A DNA stretch of 7,570 bases from an uncultured bacterium. Lineage in GTDB: Bacteria > Cyanobacteriota > Vampirovibrionia > Gastranaerophilales > Gastranaerophilaceae. The notes below the pieces were generated by a model. That model saw only the letters and a program-made list of their open reading frames with translations. It did not search any database and had not been told where the DNA came from. The position numbers were made by a program, and so were the translations under genes. The stretch covers positions 1 to 7,570 of the forward strand of contig CANAXK010000083.1 of the NCBI GenBank assembly GCA_947365485.1. Reading direction: 5' to 3'. Positions 5,775 to 7,570 of this stretch are shown here, piece by piece (within the stretch, counting starts at the first letter, position 1; every line of letters starts with the position of its first letter).

Positions 5775-6633
5775 GCTTGAGAAATTTTGTATAAATTTAA
5801 TTCCATGCAAAAAGTGGAGAAAGGTTATTAGAGAATCTTTGATAAAAGAAGGTATGGAATACGGTGATGAGTATATCCGAAATCAACAAGAGAAATTCAA
5901 GAATTACGGTATTATAATCGAAAAATCAGATGATTTTTATTATTTGGACTATAATGGCCTAAAAATTAAGTCTTCATCTTGGGATATTGCCTATATCGCA
6001 AATGAAATAATTTGTGACGGGTGTTATGATTTTGTATCGAACACTAATGACATAGTGATGTTTGATATTGGTGCAAATGTGGGAACAGCGAGTCTGTATT
6101 TTTCAAGAAATAAAAAGGTAAAAAAGATTTTCGCGTTTGAAGCACTTGAACCTACAGCAGGAATTGCAGAAGATAACATCAAACTTAATGACTCAGATTC
6201 TAAAATACAGCTTTTCAATTTTGGGCTAAGCAGTACTGATGAGTCACTTAATATTCCATATGAAAGAGCTCTCACCGGCTCTATGAGCTCTGTTTACAAA
6301 GAACGTTTTTGTAGCACAAAAACTTATGCTCAATTGAAAGTAAAAGAAGCTTCACAAGTACTATATCCGCTTATGCAACCCTACTTTAAAACACCAGAAA
6401 CGATATTCTTTAAAATCGATTGTGAGGGAGCAGAGTTTGAAATTCTGCCAATATTACATTCATCAGGTCTATTAAAACATATCGATATTATGATAATGGA
6501 ATACCATGAGCTAAAACCTGACAAATTGTTGGATATATTAGAATTGAACAACTTTACCATCTTTATTCAGAGAATTTCTCATAACTTCGGCATTATACGA
6601 GCTATAAATCGGCAATATAAAGAAAATTTGTAA
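5761..6633 (+). CDS. FkbM family S-adenosylmethionine-dependent methyltransferase
   Basis: The family O-methylates hydroxyl groups, in glycan loci probably on sugars; the substrate here is unknown. The 290-residue protein shows the binding loop FDIGANVGTASLYF at 101-114 (motif I), FAFEALEPTA at 124-133 with the acidic residue expected to contact the cofactor ribose, FFKIDCEGAEFEIL at 216-229 (the FkbM hallmark K-x-D-x-E-G-x-E) and IMIMEYHEL at 243-251. About 60 residues before the methyltransferase core are poorly conserved and include LIPCKKWRKVIRESL (13-27), a basic pattern also seen in the GT32-type protein and the next gene. AAAGAGG (5748-5754) six bases ahead supports the start. The first 14 bases overlap the preceding gene, so translation is probably coupled. 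Confidence 0.92.
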   Translation: MVKTELEKFCINLIPCKKWRKVIRESLIKEGMEYGDEYIRNQQEKFKNYGIIIEKSDDFYYLDYNGLKIKSSSWDIAYIANEIICDGCYDFVSNTNDIVMFDIGANVGTASLYFSRNKKVKKIFAFEALEPTAGIAEDNIKLNDSDSKIQLFNFGLSSTDESLNIPYERALTGSMSSVYKERFCSTKTYAQLKVKEASQVLYPLMQPYFKTPETIFFKIDCEGAEFEILPILHSSGLLKHIDIMIMEYHELKPDKLLDILELNNFTIFIQRISHNFGIIRAINRQYKENL

Positions 6634-6648
6634 ATCCATAAGGCTAAA

Positions 6649-7446
6649 ATGAATCTAATAATTAGAATATTGTGTATATTTATTATTAATAAAACAAAAC
6701 GTAAGGCTACAAGAGCATACTTACTTTCCAAAAGTCAATACTATAAAGATGCCCTTAAAGTTTTAAATAAAGCTTTAAATAAAAAATATATCCACTATGA
6801 TTTAATTATATCATTAGGAGATAGGTGCCAAGTTTCTAGACAAATGAGGCTAAATCATTTGCAATTCAAAAGTTATCCTTTCGATTGGCTACTGAATGAT
6901 AATATATCTAATTTACAAAACTTATTTAAAGAAGATTTTAATAATTTTCTTGACCGTGATGATTTGGTAATAACAGAAAAGAATGAAACAAACCTTGTTG
7001 TATACAACAAAAGGACTCAATACAAGCACTTACACGATTTTGAGTATGATACTATTGATAAAGATTATAATATAGTAAAAGAAAAATTTTTACGTCGATT
7101 TGAAAGATTAAAAAATCATATAGCAAACGCAAAAACTGTTTTATTTGTATATAGAGATGACAAATGTTCAAGTGCAGACATTATAGAGTTTTATAACAAA
7201 CTTTGTGAATATTATAAAAATCAGAGTTTGACTTTTTATTGGTTAACCTGCAAAAAAGACGAATATAAAATAAAAATAACTCAAATTGATGCAAACGTGT
7301 TCCATATTACTTGTGATTTAGATGCTTATCATGGAAAAGATAAAACCCGAAAATGGGAAGGCAATGAAAAGCTTTACAAAGAATTATTTCAGACAACTGC
7401 CTTGTCTTATGAAGGTTGGTTAAGGGAGCTTATTAAAAATGATTAA
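6649..7446 (+). CDS. DUF1796-type putative papain-like cysteine peptidase
   Basis: Residues 51-82 (DLIISLGDRCQVSRQMRL then SYPFDWLL) match the start of the DUF1796 family, predicted to have a papain-like fold with C60 as candidate nucleophile. HLHDF (127-131) supplies a candidate histidine and aspartate, EKFLRRFERL (145-154) follows, and WEGNEKLYKELF (235-247) resembles the family end. Members are frequent in surface-polysaccharide loci, but I know of no proven reaction, so the substrate and even peptidase activity are open. The first 45 residues are an extra basic segment including FIINKTKRKATRAYL (11-25). ATAAGG (6638-6643), five bases ahead, supports the start. It begins 15 bases after the FkbM gene and overlaps the next gene by 8. 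It is strongly AT-rich: 14 G or C in 6661-6720. Confidence 0.8.
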   Translation: MNLIIRILCIFIINKTKRKATRAYLLSKSQYYKDALKVLNKALNKKYIHYDLIISLGDRCQVSRQMRLNHLQFKSYPFDWLLNDNISNLQNLFKEDFNNFLDRDDLVITEKNETNLVVYNKRTQYKHLHDFEYDTIDKDYNIVKEKFLRRFERLKNHIANAKTVLFVYRDDKCSSADIIEFYNKLCEYYKNQSLTFYWLTCKKDEYKIKITQIDANVFHITCDLDAYHGKDKTRKWEGNEKLYKELFQTTALSYEGWLRELIKND

Positions 7447-7570
7447 TCCATTGATATCTGTTATAATGCCCATTTATAATACGCAAAATTTTCTGGCAGA
7501 GTGTATTTGCAGTGTTATTAACCAAAGTCTTTACGATATAGAAATCATATTAGTTAACGATGGTAGTATC
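7439..7570 (+). CDS. GT2 family glycosyltransferase, N-terminal part (runs off the window)
   Basis: The frame begins at ATG 7439, inside the end of the previous gene (ATGATTAA, 8-base overlap), and is open to the window edge for 44 codons. It starts as a typical GT-A family 2 transferase: LISVIMPIYNTQNFLAEC at 5-22, a SVINQSL helix at 25-31, then EIILVNDGS at 35-43, whose aspartate is expected to contact the nucleotide-sugar uracil or guanine. GGAG at 7425-7428 with a ten-base spacer supports the start. Only the first nucleotide-binding half-site is visible, so donor and product are unknown. The overlap makes it the fourth gene of the operon starting at 4644. Confidence 0.88.
   Translation, partial: MINPLISVIMPIYNTQNFLAECICSVINQSLYDIEIILVNDGSI

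Noticed and set aside
6995..7010. Perfect 16 bp palindrome TTGTTGTATACAACAA, loosely like the control-region palindromes
   Set aside because: It lies inside the DUF1796 coding sequence, the codons read normally, the centre differs and no promoter is near. Chance in AT-rich DNA is enough.

Overview
The window is an AT-rich bacterial surface-polysaccharide (capsule, LPS or exopolysaccharide) biosynthesis region. Every gene I can identify is a glycan enzyme: sugar-nucleotide synthesis, glycosyl transfer, pyruvylation or methylation, plus one papain-like family often found in such loci. Clear AGGAG-type ribosome binding sites and overlapping genes indicate a bacterium that uses Shine-Dalgarno initiation. 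I cannot name the species. GC content is uneven: 34/60 in 3001-3060 inside the GDP-mannose dehydratase gene against 14/60 in 6661-6720, as is common when a conserved sugar-nucleotide gene sits among exchangeable transferase genes.

Layout: (1) 1-122, the tail of a plus-strand gene whose stop overlaps the next start. (2) 122-2398, plus strand, an FrhB-like iron-sulfur module followed by a polysaccharide pyruvyl transferase module. As read, this is split by two opposite frameshifts, but the outer parts share one frame and the transferase part has no ATG of its own, so I read it as one fusion gene of about 758 residues that is either damaged or mis-sequenced. (3) 2401-2430, a perfect bidirectional terminator between convergent genes. 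(4) 2438-4414, a minus-strand pair: a GT32-type glycosyltransferase, then GDP-mannose 4,6-dehydratase. (5) 4415-4643, a divergent control region with two near-identical 28-30 nt palindromes in opposite orientation, one ahead of each operon, and back-to-back promoter candidates plus a C7 tract between them. (6) 4644-7570, a tightly packed plus-strand operon: GT-B glycosyltransferase, FkbM methyltransferase, DUF1796-type protein, and the start of a GT2 glycosyltransferase that runs off the window.

How it may work together: the dehydratase makes GDP-4-keto-6-deoxymannose, the precursor of GDP-fucose, GDP-rhamnose and related donors. The GT32, GT-B and GT2 enzymes would add sugars to a growing glycan, and the pyruvyl transferase and FkbM protein would decorate it with pyruvate ketals and O-methyl groups.

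The two most interesting signals are the inverted palindrome pair between the divergent operons (paired operators or an invertible promoter) and two short terminal peptide patterns that recur on otherwise unrelated enzymes of the cluster (a possible shared docking tag).
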